14,053 bases of DNA from an uncultured Clostridia bacterium (GTDB lineage Bacteria > Bacillota > Clostridia > Oscillospirales > Butyricicoccaceae): assembly GCA_910586575.1 (NCBI GenBank), contig CAJUJQ010000083.1:1-14053 (forward strand), read 5' to 3'. The position numbers and the translations under genes are program-made. The number at the start of each line of letters is the position of its first letter. Position 1 is the stretch's first letter. The notes beneath the pieces were generated by a model. That model had not been told where the DNA came from and made no database searches. It was given only the letters and a program-made list of their open reading frames with translations. Below, in pieces: positions 13,956-14,053 of the stretch.

Positions 13956-14053
13956 GACGGAATCGGAGAGGACAAACAGTACATCATTGGAAAAGACAAA
14001 CACCAGTTTCCAAGTTTTGAACAAAAAAAGTGAATCATCCTTGAAAAAGCAGT

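Overview
The window comes from a flagellated anaerobe of the Firmicutes, most likely a Clostridia member. The grounds are Gram-positive style AGGAG ribosome binding sites, a CsrA-controlled flagellin locus, a secreted subtilisin with a copper-amine-oxidase-type stalk domain and mid-range GC content. This placement rests on gene style only, not on any database match. All convincing genes lie on the minus strand, so transcription runs from high to low coordinates.

Layout in transcription order. (1) 13895-12972: a complete tyrosine recombinase behind its own promoter and operator-like palindrome. (2) 12971-12597: a 375-bp gene-free region holding two 19-bp inverted copies of a palindrome, an excellent sigma-A promoter aimed at the next gene, and a 16-bp perfect palindrome. 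(3) 12596-11400: a TnpB-family protein whose three RuvC catalytic acids are all altered (N204, R288, E369) while its TnpB fold and zinc finger look intact. It resembles TldR, the nuclease-dead TnpB homologues that act as RNA-guided repressors. (4) 11399-11264: a candidate guide RNA (omega-RNA-like scaffold with an 18-bp hairpin, then a possible guide). (5) 11137-10802: a divergent, tail-extended CsrA. (6) 10594-8807: a large flagellin whose leader carries seven GGA motifs, one in a hairpin loop. (7) 8642-1682: six tightly packed genes: family 2 glycosyltransferase, TagB/TagF-like phosphotransferase, HisC/CobD-like PLP enzyme, DUF2284 protein, LicC-like nucleotidyltransferase and an SGNH-fold protein. 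(8) 1453-50: a secreted S8 peptidase with its own leader, perhaps unrelated to the flagellin genes.

How the parts may work together (inference). The glycosyltransferase puts a sugar on flagellin. The nucleotidyltransferase activates a small phosphorylated amino compound made by the PLP enzyme. The TagB/F-like enzyme then moves it onto the sugar as a phosphodiester, as in the type A flagellin glycan of Clostridioides difficile. CsrA probably controls flagellin translation and its own. The dead TnpB, its candidate guide RNA, the recombinase and the possible invertible promoter sit upstream of the whole flagellin cassette. The main hypothesis is an RNA-guided, perhaps phase-variable flagellar switch: an acquired, self-glycosylating flagellin module that silences a competing flagellar gene elsewhere in the genome. 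No target of the guide is visible inside the window.
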